This document shows, piece by piece, positions 22,081-32,579 of a stretch of DNA of 64,000 bases. Source of the stretch: Diphasiastrum complanatum (taxonomy: Eukaryota > Streptophyta > Lycopodiopsida > Lycopodiales > Lycopodiaceae); assembly GCA_029204225.1 (NCBI GenBank), contig CM055102.1:38062585-38126584 (forward strand). The letters run 5' to 3'. The first letter of the stretch is position 1. Each line of letters opens with the position of its first letter. The notes under the pieces were generated by a model. That model made no database searches. It was given only the letters and a program-made list of their open reading frames with translations, and had not been told where the DNA came from. Made by a program: the position numbers and the translations under genes.

Positions 22081-22894
22081 TGTCAAAAATGGTGAACTCC
22101 TACAACTTTGTCACAGCACGAACAAGACACGAAGGTCGAACGAGAACAATTTGTGATAGTCAACGTGTCTTTGACTCGAAGCACGAACGATTCGTGAATC
22201 ATTCGTGAATCGCAAACACACCTCCAGGACCTCAAACCGCAAAAGGGACGCAAAACGAAAACTATGAAAAGAAACGAAAAGAACAAAAGCAAATGGGAGA
22301 TTACGAATCAAACAAAGAAAAATCTTTCGCGCTGCCAGCTGGCAGGTCAACGGGCTTCACGCCCAGCCGAAACGAGTAGCAATGACAAAGACTAACTAAC
22401 TAGTTATTAGCATTAACTAGTCTGGTAATTCGACGTTTAGCTATCTTGTAAACTCCACATAGTGGAACCACATAGTGGAGGTATAAATGATCCTCTCTGG
22501 ATCATAATGATAGAGAAAGATGAGAATACAGAGATTTGTAAGAGACAAAGAGAGACATAGCGAATAGAGTAAGAAAGTAAAGACACCATAGTTGTGCATG
22601 AAAGTCTGCCAACGAGCAGAACACAACGTAAGAGTAGAGTGTCAATCCGCCAACGAGCGAGACACAGACGATCTCACTCCAAAACCAAACTAACAATATG
22701 GTCGCTCTATTTTCGTGTATCTCTTTGTCTTGTGCTGTGTGTCTTGATTGCTAGAATAAAATATGTTCTGTGATAAGAGTCGAGTGTTTGGGATCCTCTA
22801 AGGACTTCCCCATGAAAAGATAATTCAAAGAAAGAAAATTGTTCGCGAAAAGAGAAGGAGAAGACGGACACGAAACAATGTCGCCTCTGCGACA
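22081..22894 (+). repeat. Copia A 3' LTR
   Basis: It begins TGTCAAAAATGG after the purine tract CAAGAGGGAG (22071-22080) and ends CTCTGCGACA. It is 814 bp long. A TATA-like GAGGTATAAATG lies near 22480. A small duplication of CCACATAGTGGA at about 22455-22475 is absent from the 5' LTR. Confidence 0.92.
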
Positions 22895-23262
22895 CATCAG
22901 ACTACCAATTAGGTTTTGGTAGGGTATACCTGCCATCTTCTGTTCTTCCTCTTCCGTTTTTGGGCATTCTTGCTTCGTTAGCTTGGCTCCAGCTATCATT
23001 GGTGTGGCTTTTTCTTTGCAGTCCATCATGTGGTACTACTTTAGCACTTTTCTGGCATATTCTAACTGACTCAAGTGTATTTTGCCCTTTGTTCGATCTC
23101 TTCTGATCTCCATCCCTAGCGTTGTTTCTCCAAGATTTGTGAAATGGTCGATCGATATCACAAAATCCTTTCCTACTCTCTTAATGTAGACATGCAGTCT
23201 GGTTGAGTAGGATTGAAGTCTAGAGACTTCAGAAGACCATCAAGCTTTTTATATCAGGCTCG
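22895..23262 (-). mobile_element. Copia B, 5' portion: RT fragment
   Basis: This continues element B beyond element A. On the minus strand it encodes the RT segment from YKKLDGLLKSL (about 23255) through ARKVL and CKEKATPMIAG to IPYQNLIGSL at 22899. About 80 bp are missing near 23150, which removes the YVDD catalytic box. Upstream of 23262 the copia sequence stops and unrelated sequence assigned to element D begins. No 5' LTR is present. Confidence 0.85.
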
Positions 23263-23440
23263 TGACAAGATAGCTTAATCTCAAAAGTGTTATTTACAAT
23301 GCAAATACCTCTCCTTTTATGGCAAGGAGGGTCTTCCATAAGTGTCTACCAACTTATGGGACTAATCTGTTTCTAGCCTTTCTAGAACTTCTAACTTAAG
23401 GATTTAGAACTTCAATTTTCTTAACTTAGGACAACTTAAG
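23263..23440 (-). repeat. Possible partial 3' LTR of D
   Basis: This AT-rich stretch lies after the last coding-like sequence of D on the minus strand and has a CCATAAAAGGAGAGG promoter-like phrase. Its position suggests LTR or 3' untranslated sequence. There is no second copy to confirm it. Confidence 0.3.
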
Positions 23441-25867
23441 ATAAAATATTTCTAATCTTAAGTTTCCTAAGTCTAAGTTCTTTAGAGGCAATCTCGTGTG
23501 CGGTTTCTGGATCGGGATCAGGAGATAGAGGAGGCGAGGGGTTAGCTTTTGCAATGCATTGTGATTCAGGTGAAAAGTGTCGTGGAATGAAGGTGGGGTT
23601 AGTGGTGTCGAGGGGGTTAGAGGCGGTGGAAGGAAAAAGAAAATGTTGGGAGATGGTACCCCCATAGCCCGATGGATTGGTTGGTGTTTGCAGGAGTAGG
23701 CTTTGAAATGCGGAGCCTTGAGTTGCAGGAGGAGGCTGTTGAAATCCTGCGCCATCTCCACCATCAGGTCCATCAAAGTGGTGCCCTGAATCATGAAATT
23801 GGACGTGCTCTGCATGAACCGCCGATGTCTACTGGGCAGCAGCCTTTAAGCGTTCTTCCAGGGTGGCTATGTGCTGGTTTAGGGCCTCGACAAAAGCAAT
23901 GTATAATTGTTGTAATTTTGCGTGTTGCTCCATCGTGGCTTTCAGCTTTTGGGCCAGCGTTTGATAGGCCACCACTGGAATGGCAGTTCCCTCAGGGATA
24001 GCTGGTGGTGCGAAGTCGTTGAAGTCCACCATTTCCAATTGTTCCTTCATAACGGAACTTGTTGCTTGTGAATCTGCTACAACCTCATCCTTCTCGGCTT
24101 TGAGGGTATAGATGCTGCACGTTGGATACCTTCAGTTGGAGCTGGTTCTGGAGATGGATTAGCATCTGCTGTTGTTGTTGATTATAATTCGTGAGGTTTT
24201 GGATCTGCAGCTGTTGTTGTTTGGTTTCCTCCGCCAACCTTGTTTTTTCTTTCTGAAGGCCCGCCATAGCACCATCGTCGAATTGCCGCATAGTGTGTTG
24301 TCCCCCTAGGGTGCCGAATATATTGTATTGAGCTCATTCACCAACCATACCGCTTTTTGGGATGTAAGGGGTAGCTGCTCCCAAGGACCAATGTCAGGGA
24401 GGTTGCGTGTGTAGTTAGGATACGGCATGGGGTTAAATGGTAAAAAATCAGGAGCAGGGCTAGACTGTAGGAAAGGCAGGGAGGGGGGATTGTGGATTGA
24501 GGGGTGGAGAGAGATTACGTGGCGGAAATTGTGGGATTGGGTTAGTGGTGACAGTGTTTGATGGAAGTGCAGTTAGTAATTGTAAGGCAAATTCATCTAC
24601 GTTGACTATGGAGTCAAGTAGGGTGGAGATTTGTATAGTCGAGGGCTTTTGTGGAAGTGTGGAAGGGAAGCCCGTGTTGAGAGCTAGTGAGGGCGTGGAG
24701 GTGATAGTAAATGGTGGGGGTGGTGGTGGGATTGTGAGAGCAAGTGATGGAGAGGAGATTTCCTGTGTGGACGGAATCACGCCCATAGAATCAGAGTCAG
24801 CAGTGCTTGTCATTTCGGAGCGGCCTGCTGCTGTTGCTACTGCTTTTCGGCATTGTTGGGCCTGGTGAAGTAAGGCCGCCTGCTGCTCTAGGACCTCCTT
24901 TGGGACCTGAGATGGTTTAAGGCTCCCTCCGGATTCAGCATATTACCCCAATGTCGCTGGATAGAATGTCTTGTGGGACATTTGCTTCGGTACTGACTGC
25001 CTTCCCTTTCTGCTTCTTAGTAGGTGGGGCTGGTGAGACTGGTTCTGCTGTCGGTTGAGGGGTGGCTCGTTTTTTTGTGCTTGGATAAACAGCATCCAGA
25101 TCCTTGATGGAAGCATCCGCCTTAGACCCCAATTGCTTGGTGACCAACATGTGGAGGAGATACCCACATTTGGTAGTTGCTTTGCGGGCTTTCAAGGCTC
25201 CGCATAGCTTCTCCGCTACCTTCTTAGCCCACTTATAGTTTTGAGTGGGGTCATCCATGATGAGGGTTAGAGAGAAGAGATCGCTCGGTGAGATGTGATC
25301 CATCTTGGTGGTATGTACTGTAGCCATGGTGACAATGATCTCTGAGGCGGCCCGTAGATGAGGATCCATGGTGAGTCGGATAGCGATCCCATCGTTGGTT
25401 TGGGCAATGGTTTTGCCGTCATCTGTCAGAAACTTGGTGAAGTACTTGGCATCATAACTGGTGCCCTTGCCATGGATTGTCTCTTCGAGATTAGAAAAGT
25501 CGACACTCTGAAGATCCGTCGGAGAGACGTTGATAATAGAATAATTGCCAGTCTTGGTTGTAAGCCGAAAAGTTTGGAACTCATCCGAATAGGTCGAGTA
25601 AGCTGCTCGGATGAGGCTCTCACTCTGTTGGTCCCGCAAAAGTGTTAGATCAAAACCAAGGTTGGTGAGGATATCCTTGGCCAGAGCGAGCTGCTCGGTG
25701 TAATTCTTAAGAGAGATCATGATTATATCTCCTGAATAAGGACGAGGGAGTTTATGGTGGTGCAAGCTTAGTGAGGAATCACGGGAAGCCATGGCAGCAG
25801 TGATTTTAGATTGCTCTGAGAATTTTGAAAATTTCGAAAAAAATTGGCATGAACTCGAGAGCAGCAA
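23426..25867 (-). pseudogene. Unrecognised long frame downstream of gypsy D integrase
   Basis: I do not recognise this protein. It lies 3' of integrase on the same strand, where some plant Ty3/gypsy elements carry an env-like or additional frame. The first part is an open 310-codon frame (25867-24935), probably starting at the second ATG (25792, MASRDSSLSL). It looks globular, with helical stretches such as NYKWAKKVAEKLCGAL and a basic tail (PPTKKQKGKA). After a frameshift near 24940 a Gln/Ala-rich helix and a Pro/Ser/Thr-rich segment follow to 24460. In further shifted registers come a PWEQLPLTSQKAVWLVNEL region, a Q-rich coiled coil (24291-24085) and a helical region (24050-23829). In all about 780 codons look coding. 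I see no signal peptide or membrane segment, which argues against an envelope protein. Confidence 0.6.
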
Positions 25868-25901
25868 TCTAAAATGAACTGGTGGAGAAAGGGTGGAGAC
25901 C

Positions 25902-25909
25902 TATATATA
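25902..25909 (-). promoter_or_regulatory. TATA-like box before the downstream frame of D
   Basis: TATATATA, in the palindrome CTATATATAG, lies 35 bp before the ATG at 25867 and about 110 bp before the ATG at 25792. This spacing would suit an internal promoter that drives the downstream frame separately from gag-pol. The region is otherwise only moderately AT-rich. Confidence 0.45.
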
Positions 25910-25924
25910 GACTTTTTTGGACAG

Positions 25925-26274
25925 GAATTCACAGCTTCACCCAGAATTTGTCCTTAGTGTCCATGATTTGGTAATGATGGTCGCGAATTTAAGGCATCAT
26001 TCTGAGGGCCCGCGAATTCCTGTAAGTGATTTGTGTTGGCCAAAAGAGGGAAAATGTTTGATAGTGCAAAAAATGTATCTGATCAGAATTCGCGGAGGTA
26101 ATAGAGAAATTGTGAGGATCAATTTGAGCTCCCACAAATTGTCTGCGAATTCTGAGCATGGATATCTGATGAAAAAACTCAATTTTTTTTACTTTTTGAC
26201 ATTTTTTTTCTGAGACAAAATTCACGGAGGCAAAAAATGAATCGTTCTTTGTAAGAAAAAGGTCAGGCGAATTC
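25925..26274. repeat. GCGAATTC-containing imperfect repeats
   Basis: GCGAATTC or its complement occurs exactly at 26012, 26086, 26145 and 26267. Near matches lie at 25925, 25983 and 26218. Several neighbours recur with a spacing of about 130 bp, for example ATTCGCGGAGG at 26088 and ATTCACGGAGG at 26219. This suggests a decayed tandem array with a unit of about 130 bp, directly upstream of the TATA box. Confidence 0.6.
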
Positions 26275-26329
26275 TAGCTGAGATGATGTGAAAACATTTT
26301 GTCTGAAACTAATGACTTTTGTGGTTTTA

Positions 26330-27652
26330 TCAGAAAAGACTGATCTGATAGTAACTTGATGGATGGAACAACAAATTACAGCAAAAAATGGTGTCAAAAT
26401 GGCATACAAATAATAAAAAGGGAGAAGAAGAAAAAAATAAACAGTAGAAAAAAAGCAGCTTATACATATCAAGATAAAAGCAGGGTTTGTTGTACTTTCT
26501 CAGTCGACTCCCATTGACCACAGTGTCGAGGACATCGCCTTGAAGGGTTTGGAGTTGAACATATTCAGAGGCAAAGATTTTTTTTATGACGTAAGGTCCT
26601 TGGCCTGAAAATTTCAGTTTGCCTTTGAAGGCTTTGGCCTGGTATAGCAGGACCCTATCGCCCACCTGAAAATCTCTAAGTTTCAATGATCGATCATGCC
26701 ATGCTTTTTGTCGTCGTTTGTGGACTTGTTGAGCATGGATGCTGATCCGTCGTGTTTCACAGAGTTGCTCCAGATGGAATAACCTATTTGCTAGATTCTA
26801 AGGAGTATCGAGCTCAAGGTTGTAGGCTACTCGAAGGGAGGGAATATGGAATTCCACAGGCATAATGGCTTCTTGACCATATGTGAGCTGGAAGGGGGTT
26901 AAGCCTGTAGCTCGTTTCGGGGTAGTGCGATAAGCCCAGAGAGCAGCATGGAGTTTGAGTTCCCAATCAGATCGGCTGGATTCGATGATTTTGGTGAAAA
27001 TGCCACAAAGGATTTTACTGGTGGATTTTGCCTGGCCATTGCAGGGTGGATAGTATGGGAAACTTGTGCAATGTACCACAAAAAATTTGGAAAGAAGATC
27101 TGCTATGACAGAGTTAAGGAAATGTGTTCTCCTATCATTGATAAGATCTAGAGGACATCCGAACCGAACTATAACCTGTTCATAGAGAAATTTGACGGTG
27201 GAATAAGCATCAGCATTGTGAACAACTCTTGCTTCAGCCCATTTGGTGCAGTAGTCCGTAGCTACTATGATGTAACGAGATTGTGTGTGTCGAGCAGCAG
27301 GTTTAATAGGTCCGACATAATCAATTCCCCATTTCTGGAAAGCTTGATCAGTGGGTACAGGGTGTAAAGACATGTAGTCTGTTTTTTGAAAGCGTTTTGT
27401 GCGTTGGCAGACATCACAAGCCTTAGTGTAATTGTGCATATCCTTGAAGAGTGTTGGCCACCAGAAACCGGCCAAGAGGATTTTCTTAGTAGTTGTTTCA
27501 GAAGAGAAATGGCCGGCACCAATACCTTTATGAGTGAGAGAAATTATAGAGGGGATTTCTCCTTCAGTAAGACATCGTCGGATAATTCCATCTAACCCTT
27601 GCTTGTAGAGTTGTCCTGCAATTAACGTATAAGGTTTAGTTTTGAGAACCAA
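26330..27652 (-). pseudogene. Ty3/gypsy D integrase (catalytic Glu lost)
   Basis: This is a Ty3/gypsy integrase. The HHCC zinc domain is seen in THKGIGAGHF and CDVCQRTK. The core has WGIDYVGP, TKWAEA and the NDRRTHF motif with the second D. The third catalytic residue should be E in NGQAEST, but the sequence reads NGQAKSTSK, a single G-to-A change to AAA. A stop at 26798 interrupts the frame; the C-terminal domain resumes in 26686-26330 with FQVGDRVLLYQAKAFKGKL and GPYVIKKI, the GPF/Y module. No chromodomain follows. Confidence 0.88.
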
Positions 27653-27654
27653 CG

Positions 27655-27947
27655 CTCGTTGTTCGGGTTTAGAGAATTAAGAATCCATCTATCCTGAAGT
27701 TAAATATTCGATAATTTCCCTAGCCCATATAGGTGTAGAGTCAACTTGGAAAAGGATTGACGCCGTGATCAGGGGTAGGAAGGTTAGGGATTCGGGATAG
27801 ATGATCTGCTAAAAAAGGCTGAACTCCCTTATGAACCACGATCCTAAATTCAAATTCTCTCAATAATAGGATCCATCTAGACCTGTGGTGCAGGTCTTGT
27901 TGATGAGATACAACAGTGCTTGATGATCAGTGAAGAACGCACACACT
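27655..27947 (-). pseudogene. Ty3/gypsy D RNase H tail
   Basis: No start codon is present, but two adjacent registers encode FFTDHQALLYLINK and then RWILLLREFEF, IVVHKG and ADHLSRIPN. These are the end of a Ty3/gypsy RNase H and its linker to integrase. A frameshift lies near 27890. The frame is cut at about 27947, where Copia E begins. Confidence 0.8.
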
Positions 27948-29933
27948 ATTAATAAGTGCTGGCTCAATCCAAAGATAGAGTGCATCCACTGTCACAAAAA
28001 GGGTCACACAACCATTGACTGCAACCAAAATCCCAGAAACAAGAAAGCTCAGAGCAAACGGGAGAGCGACAATAGCTCATCCTATGTGGAAGAACCAGAG
28101 TCCTCCAAGATGGCCAAAGACAGAGCCAACAATGGCAAGAACCCAGCAGCTTACTTGTGTGCTGATGTCTATGCGACATCACCTTTAGATACACGAGATA
28201 ATTCTTGATTCAGGTGCAACATCACACTTCATACAACGAGACACATGATCACTGATTATCAAGATTCAGAATCTTCCAGATATATAATCTTGGGGACACA
28301 AAGTCAACGAAACTGGAGCACTGTGGTTAAGCACCAAAGGAAGAGACAGAAGGCTCGATGACACTTCATAGGTGTCCACTCTTCAGAAGGACCTACTATT
28401 TGTTGCTAAGATGGTAGATGTAGGACTAACAGTCATATTTGAAGGCGATACTTGCAAAGTGGTTGAATCCGCAACCACTCAGCTTGTCACCATAGGAAAG
28501 CAAAAGGGAAATCTGTATCACCTCAAGATCTAAGTACCTTCAGAGCAAGCTCACCAGATCAACGAATCGATGGATATTATATGGCACAAGAGGCTGTATC
28601 ACATGAATACAATTGCTCTATACAACGCTAGCCGGAGCAGAGCATGCACTGGTGTCAATATCAAAGATGCAGCGTGCTTGAAATCTTGCGATGCCTATAA
28701 CAAAGGCAAGATGTCACGTATACCATTCACCAAGGACTCTTTCAGAATGAAAGAACTCTTGGAACTGGTACACTCTGACATTTGTGGACCATTTGATGTG
28801 GTCTCCCTGGGAGGTTCAAAGTACTACATCACTTTTATTGACGACTTTAGCAAGTTTGCAGCCATGTACTTTATCCACAACAAGTTAGAGGCCCTAGAGA
28901 AATTCACAAAGTTTGTGAATTGGGTTGACAAATGGACTGACAAGAAGGTGAAACAACTGAGAATAGACAGAGGAGCAGAATATGCTCCGAACGCTTTGTA
29001 GAGTTTTGCACCAGCGAAGGCATACTTCACTCGAAGACTGCAGCCTCATGGAAGCTGCGAGCTCCATGATGGCCTATTCAAAGGTAATTTTTATGGGCTG
29101 AAGCAGTAGCTACAGCCAACTACCTGCAGAATAGGTTAGGTAGATCGAGTGTTGCACATACCACGCCCACGACGAGCAGCAAGGCGCACATGGACACCTA
29201 CTACTCACCACAATTCAACAGTCAGCAAAAGCAAGAAACTTGACAAAGGCAAGGCCATCTATCTGACTGTGGACTCTCCAAGAAGATCCATGAGAGAAAG
29301 AAGAGTACATGTCAGATTTGTACTTGATAGTTCAGTCTCTATATCAGAGGAGTTCTATGGATTTGGTGGAGAACCTCAAACATATGAGGAAGCTATCAAC
29401 TATCCAAATAAGGACAAGTGGATTAAAGTGATGGAAGACGAGATGAATTCCATGGAGCAGAACAATGTTTGGAATCTGGAGCCATTATTGGCAAACAAGA
29501 AGATCGTAAAGTGCAAATGGATTTTCAAATACAGGTATGGACCTGATGGCAACGTATCAAAATACAAGGCCAGATTGGTGGCGAAAGGTTTCTCTCAGAA
29601 ATATGGTGTTGACTATACTGAAACCTTTTCTCTAGTTGTAAAGCATTTGTCCTTATGCCTACTATTTTCATATGTAGTAGCGTACAGTCTCAAGATCCAC
29701 ATAGTGGATGAAAAGATCACCTTCCTACACGGTGACTTGAATGAAGAGGTCTATATGGACCAACCACCAGGATTCATCTGCACATGCTTTGCAAACTACG
29801 CCTGCCGAATGCAAAGAAGCATATACGGACTGAAGCAGTCTGCCAAGCAGTGGTATAAGAAGAAGGATCACACTCTCAGATCCATAGGGTTTCAACCATT
29901 GATGGTTGACTACAATGTCTATACAAAGGTCAC
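27948..29933 (+). mobile_element. Copia E, 5' part: gag knuckle to middle of RT
   Basis: This plus-strand copia begins in the gag between its two zinc knuckles (NKCWLNPKIECIHCHKKGHTTIDC). Protease is present (ILDSGATSH at about 28203), then GAG-pre-integrase (IIWHKRLYHMN), the integrase core (HSDICGP, FIDDFSKF, RIDRGAEY with A for the usual G), and an internal deletion near 29150 that joins the integrase C-terminus to the linker before RT. RT runs open from 29149 to KVT at 29933 (NNVWNLEPL, CKWIFKYRYGPDG, YGLKQSAKQWYKKKD). It is then interrupted by element F and resumes at 38204. No LTRs remain. Confidence 0.85.
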
Positions 29934-31197
29934 TGTCGTGCTATACCAACAGGGTTAATATAGATTTTGTAGTGAAAAGTATCGTTCCCACCAAGGATAG
30001 CGTTAGAAAGTTATGTTTTTGGTGTAATTATGGCTGGTGGTTTCGAATGTTATTCTGGTTGTCGACAGACATTAAGAAGTAACCAGTATTACTTATATTT
30101 GGAATGGGTAATATTAATGAATTCAGAACAACAATCTGGCCTCTATCGAATTGAAAGAAGTGCGTTCTACAAATGAAATGTTATCAGAGTAGTACAGCAG
30201 ACTACACTCTGGCTGACAAAGGTGTCAACAGAGAATCGAGAATTGTTCGATGTATTCGCGACTGCGCAGACAATTAATTAATCGAATTCGTGAACCATTC
30301 ATTCCTAGACAATAGTCCTCAACAACTAAAGCCCAACTTAATGGTTAAAGCGCACGAATGGTTTTAGAGTACGTTAGAAACTTATGTCAATGCCAATCAG
30401 GAAAACAGATCAGAGACTCAATTCTTCAGACAGGGATTGTCATCTCATTTGTATACATACAACTTGATTCAATGATCGTGCTAGACTGCACAAAAATAGT
30501 CATTATTCGAGTGTCAAAAAAGAAAGTATTTGCGACAGACGAATAAGATGATTTTAAGACAATTCTTTAGAGCATGCTTTATGGAAACACAGCAAACGAC
30601 TGTAATGCACTAGAGCGTCTGTCTGATTAGAGAGTAATTCATGAAATACGTTAGAGATTGTTAGCAGACTCAAGATCACTCACACTCAGTAGTGCGGAGA
30701 ACAGAGATAAGAGAGAATAACTCACAGAACTCTATTCACTTCTTCAATCTCTTACATAAGCATAAACTCTTCTCTCTTGATGATCGAGACTAAAGTGTGA
30801 GATCAATATATGTTCTACGGGACGAACAAACACACCTCTTAAACAATAGGTCCGTCGCTCATGCGAAAGGGTCTAGTTAAGAATTAAACTGAAAATACGT
30901 TCAGCTATACCATAAGAGGTATACGTAACTATGAGTTAAAGTTACTCTAGTTTAACATGTCTTTTCATAACTAGTCGTTTTGTATGGACGACCTAGTTAA
31001 GGGTTATCCAAGGCAATGTCTTTTCCTATTAAAAGTCTAGCTCTTAATTTATAAGGCAAGTATCTAGGAGATATATTCTCGAAAAATGACTTAGGCCTCT
31101 TCATGATTTATACTTAACCAGCTCATATCTTCATTTTTGAGTATATTATGCCATATTTATGTTGGTATTCAATTTTTGACATTTGTGTGACATCACA
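29934..31197 (-). repeat. Gypsy F 3' LTR (complete)
   Basis: In element orientation it begins TGTGATGTCACAC at 31197 and ends GCACGACA at 29934. A purine tract (GAGGAAGGGGA, about 31199-31212) precedes it. It is 1264 bp long, and 30235-31197 matches the other LTR closely. Confidence 0.9.
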
Positions 31198-31544
31198 TAT
31201 CCCCTTCCTCAAATGTGAAACATCCTTGTAAACATATCATCTTTATTTCGAGGATTATTTGAGAAACATTCTTGTTCGTCAGATTTTCGTTGAGGCAAAA
31301 AAATATTTCTTCATATGATTCATCCTTTAGATATTTCTTCAGAGAATATGTGTCTTGTTGTTGCGTTGAGTAGGTTGATTTTGAGTTGAGATTGTTTGAT
31401 GAAAACTGGAATCAAACTTCAAAATATCTTCAAACTGCAAAGATCTAGCTTCAGTATCACAGATAGGCATCAGCATGACAAAGACATGAATATTATCTAT
31501 GAATTATTCAATTCTTCATATAGTTTATGAGCTAGCTCCAAGTT

Positions 31545-32030
31545 CTATTGAGCTTTGATCAACAACAAATCTTCTTTGGATTTTGTATATCGGCCAACTG
31601 GGAGGTTGCCGAATTCTTCTAGTTTAACAAGGAGTAATGTTCCATCAAACAACTCCTGAGTCAACTTTGTATCTTCGTCTGAATCACTTCGTAGAGTGAT
31701 TTCTTCACAGTATCGAGCTGAAAATCTAATAAAATTGCTTTTAACATAAAGATTCTGAACAAAAAATAATGTCTTTGCCGCAAAGGTACCAAACTGCCAA
31801 AATGAATATGTACAAAATTGCTTATATCTGAATGACTTCCTTCTATCCTGTAGATTATGTCGAATCTCCGCAAAATATTCTGCAAGGTTTCGCTCCCAAT
31901 CCACATATAGACTGAATAATTTTGGATACGCCATATTAATGTTGATCAGCAACCCTGCGTCATCGAATGCGTCTAAATCCGCAACAGCTTTGGGTTTGTA
32001 TATTTGAAACTGTGACTTTCGCTTCCAAAA
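31545..32030 (-). pseudogene. Unrecognised frame downstream of gypsy F integrase
   Basis: An open minus-strand frame runs from about 32030 (no ATG; first ATG at 31952) to 31545, about 160 codons. It reads as a plausible soluble protein: FQIYKPKAVADLDAFDDAG, then MAYPKLFSLYVDWERNLAEY, and a tail with LRSDSDEDTKL and GRYTKSKEDLLLIKAQ. I do not recognise a family. It lies between integrase and the 3' LTR, the position of an additional or env-like frame. No signal peptide or membrane helix is evident. Confidence 0.4.
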
Positions 32031-32161
32031 ATGTCACTTATTGTCTTCGTTTTGCAAAAATTGAAGTTCTTTGATGCGAATGTATTCGAGAGCATACATA
32101 GCCGAAGAGCCTATGTATAACTCTGCTGACCCGAAAGGATGATACAGAACTTGATGAAAAA

Positions 32162-32453
32162 TTCTCGAAAATGTTAAGCGTCATCCTAGGAAATTTCTCG
32201 AAAAACTGGAGAAAGAAAAAAAATACTAGAAAGTTTCTAGAAAAATTCTCGAAAGAAAAAAAAAATGACAAGTTACAGTTCACAGTTGAGTGTCGCGAAA
32301 GTTTTTCGAAAAGTTCTCGAAAATACTTTGAAAAATAATTTAAAAGATTTGAGAGAAGACAAGAAAAATTCTTGAAAAATTCATGAAATAGTTTAAACAA
32401 ATGTTGACCAGTGGTAGAAAAGTTCACGAAAATTTCTAGAAAATTTTCTAGAA
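32162..32453. promoter_or_regulatory. Cluster of ten TTCnnGAA palindromes
   Basis: TTCnnGAA occurs at 32162, 32195, 32235, 32246, 32314, 32369, 32380, 32423, 32434 and 32446. Four neighbouring pairs are 11 or 12 bp apart. TTCnnGAA is the core of plant heat-shock elements, although the perfect extended form needs 10-bp spacing. The cluster lies between integrase and the 3' LTR of F. Another TTCTCGAA occurs in each LTR (about 31076 and 38082). Confidence 0.55.
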
Positions 32454-32579
32454 GAGAAAAAAAAAGTCGTGAATATTATCAGAAAAGATAGAAAAAAATT
32501 CGCGATTGATTCCAAAAAAATACTAGAAAATAATAAGAATAAAAATAAATAAATAAAAATTCTGGTCAAAGGTAGTATT

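Larger units (their letters stand above)
16675..22894 (+). mobile_element. Copia A: complete insertion with two LTRs and target duplication
   Basis: This is a Ty1/copia element of 6.2 kb. It starts TGTCAG at 16675 and ends GCGACA at 22894, with CATCA directly before (16670-16674) and directly after (22895-22899). A primer-binding site follows the 5' LTR and a purine tract precedes the 3' LTR. Order inside: gag with two zinc knuckles, protease, integrase, RT; nearly all of RNase H is deleted. The 5' LTR holds a solo LTR of another family. The host sequence is element B of the same family on the opposite strand. Confidence 0.93.
23263..27947 (-). mobile_element. Ty3/gypsy D: RNase H end, integrase, long downstream frame, LTR stub
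   Basis: On the minus strand the order is RNase H tail (27947-27655), integrase (27652-26330), a 0.45 kb spacer with GCGAATTC repeats and a TATA box, a long unrecognised frame (25867-23440), then sequence that may be a partial 3' LTR. Both ends are truncated: the right end is fused to Copia E inside its gag knuckle, and the left end to Copia B. No target duplication can be recognised. Confidence 0.8.

Noticed and set aside
24497-24868. Plus-strand Gly/Val-rich 123-codon frame
   Set aside because: It is antisense to the Pro/Ser/Thr-rich part of the D downstream frame and mirrors its composition.
32038-32427. Phe/Leu-rich minus-strand frame as a membrane or env protein of gypsy F
   Set aside because: Its composition comes from the repeated TTCTCGAAAA/GAAAAATTC motifs; there is no regular membrane topology or signal peptide.
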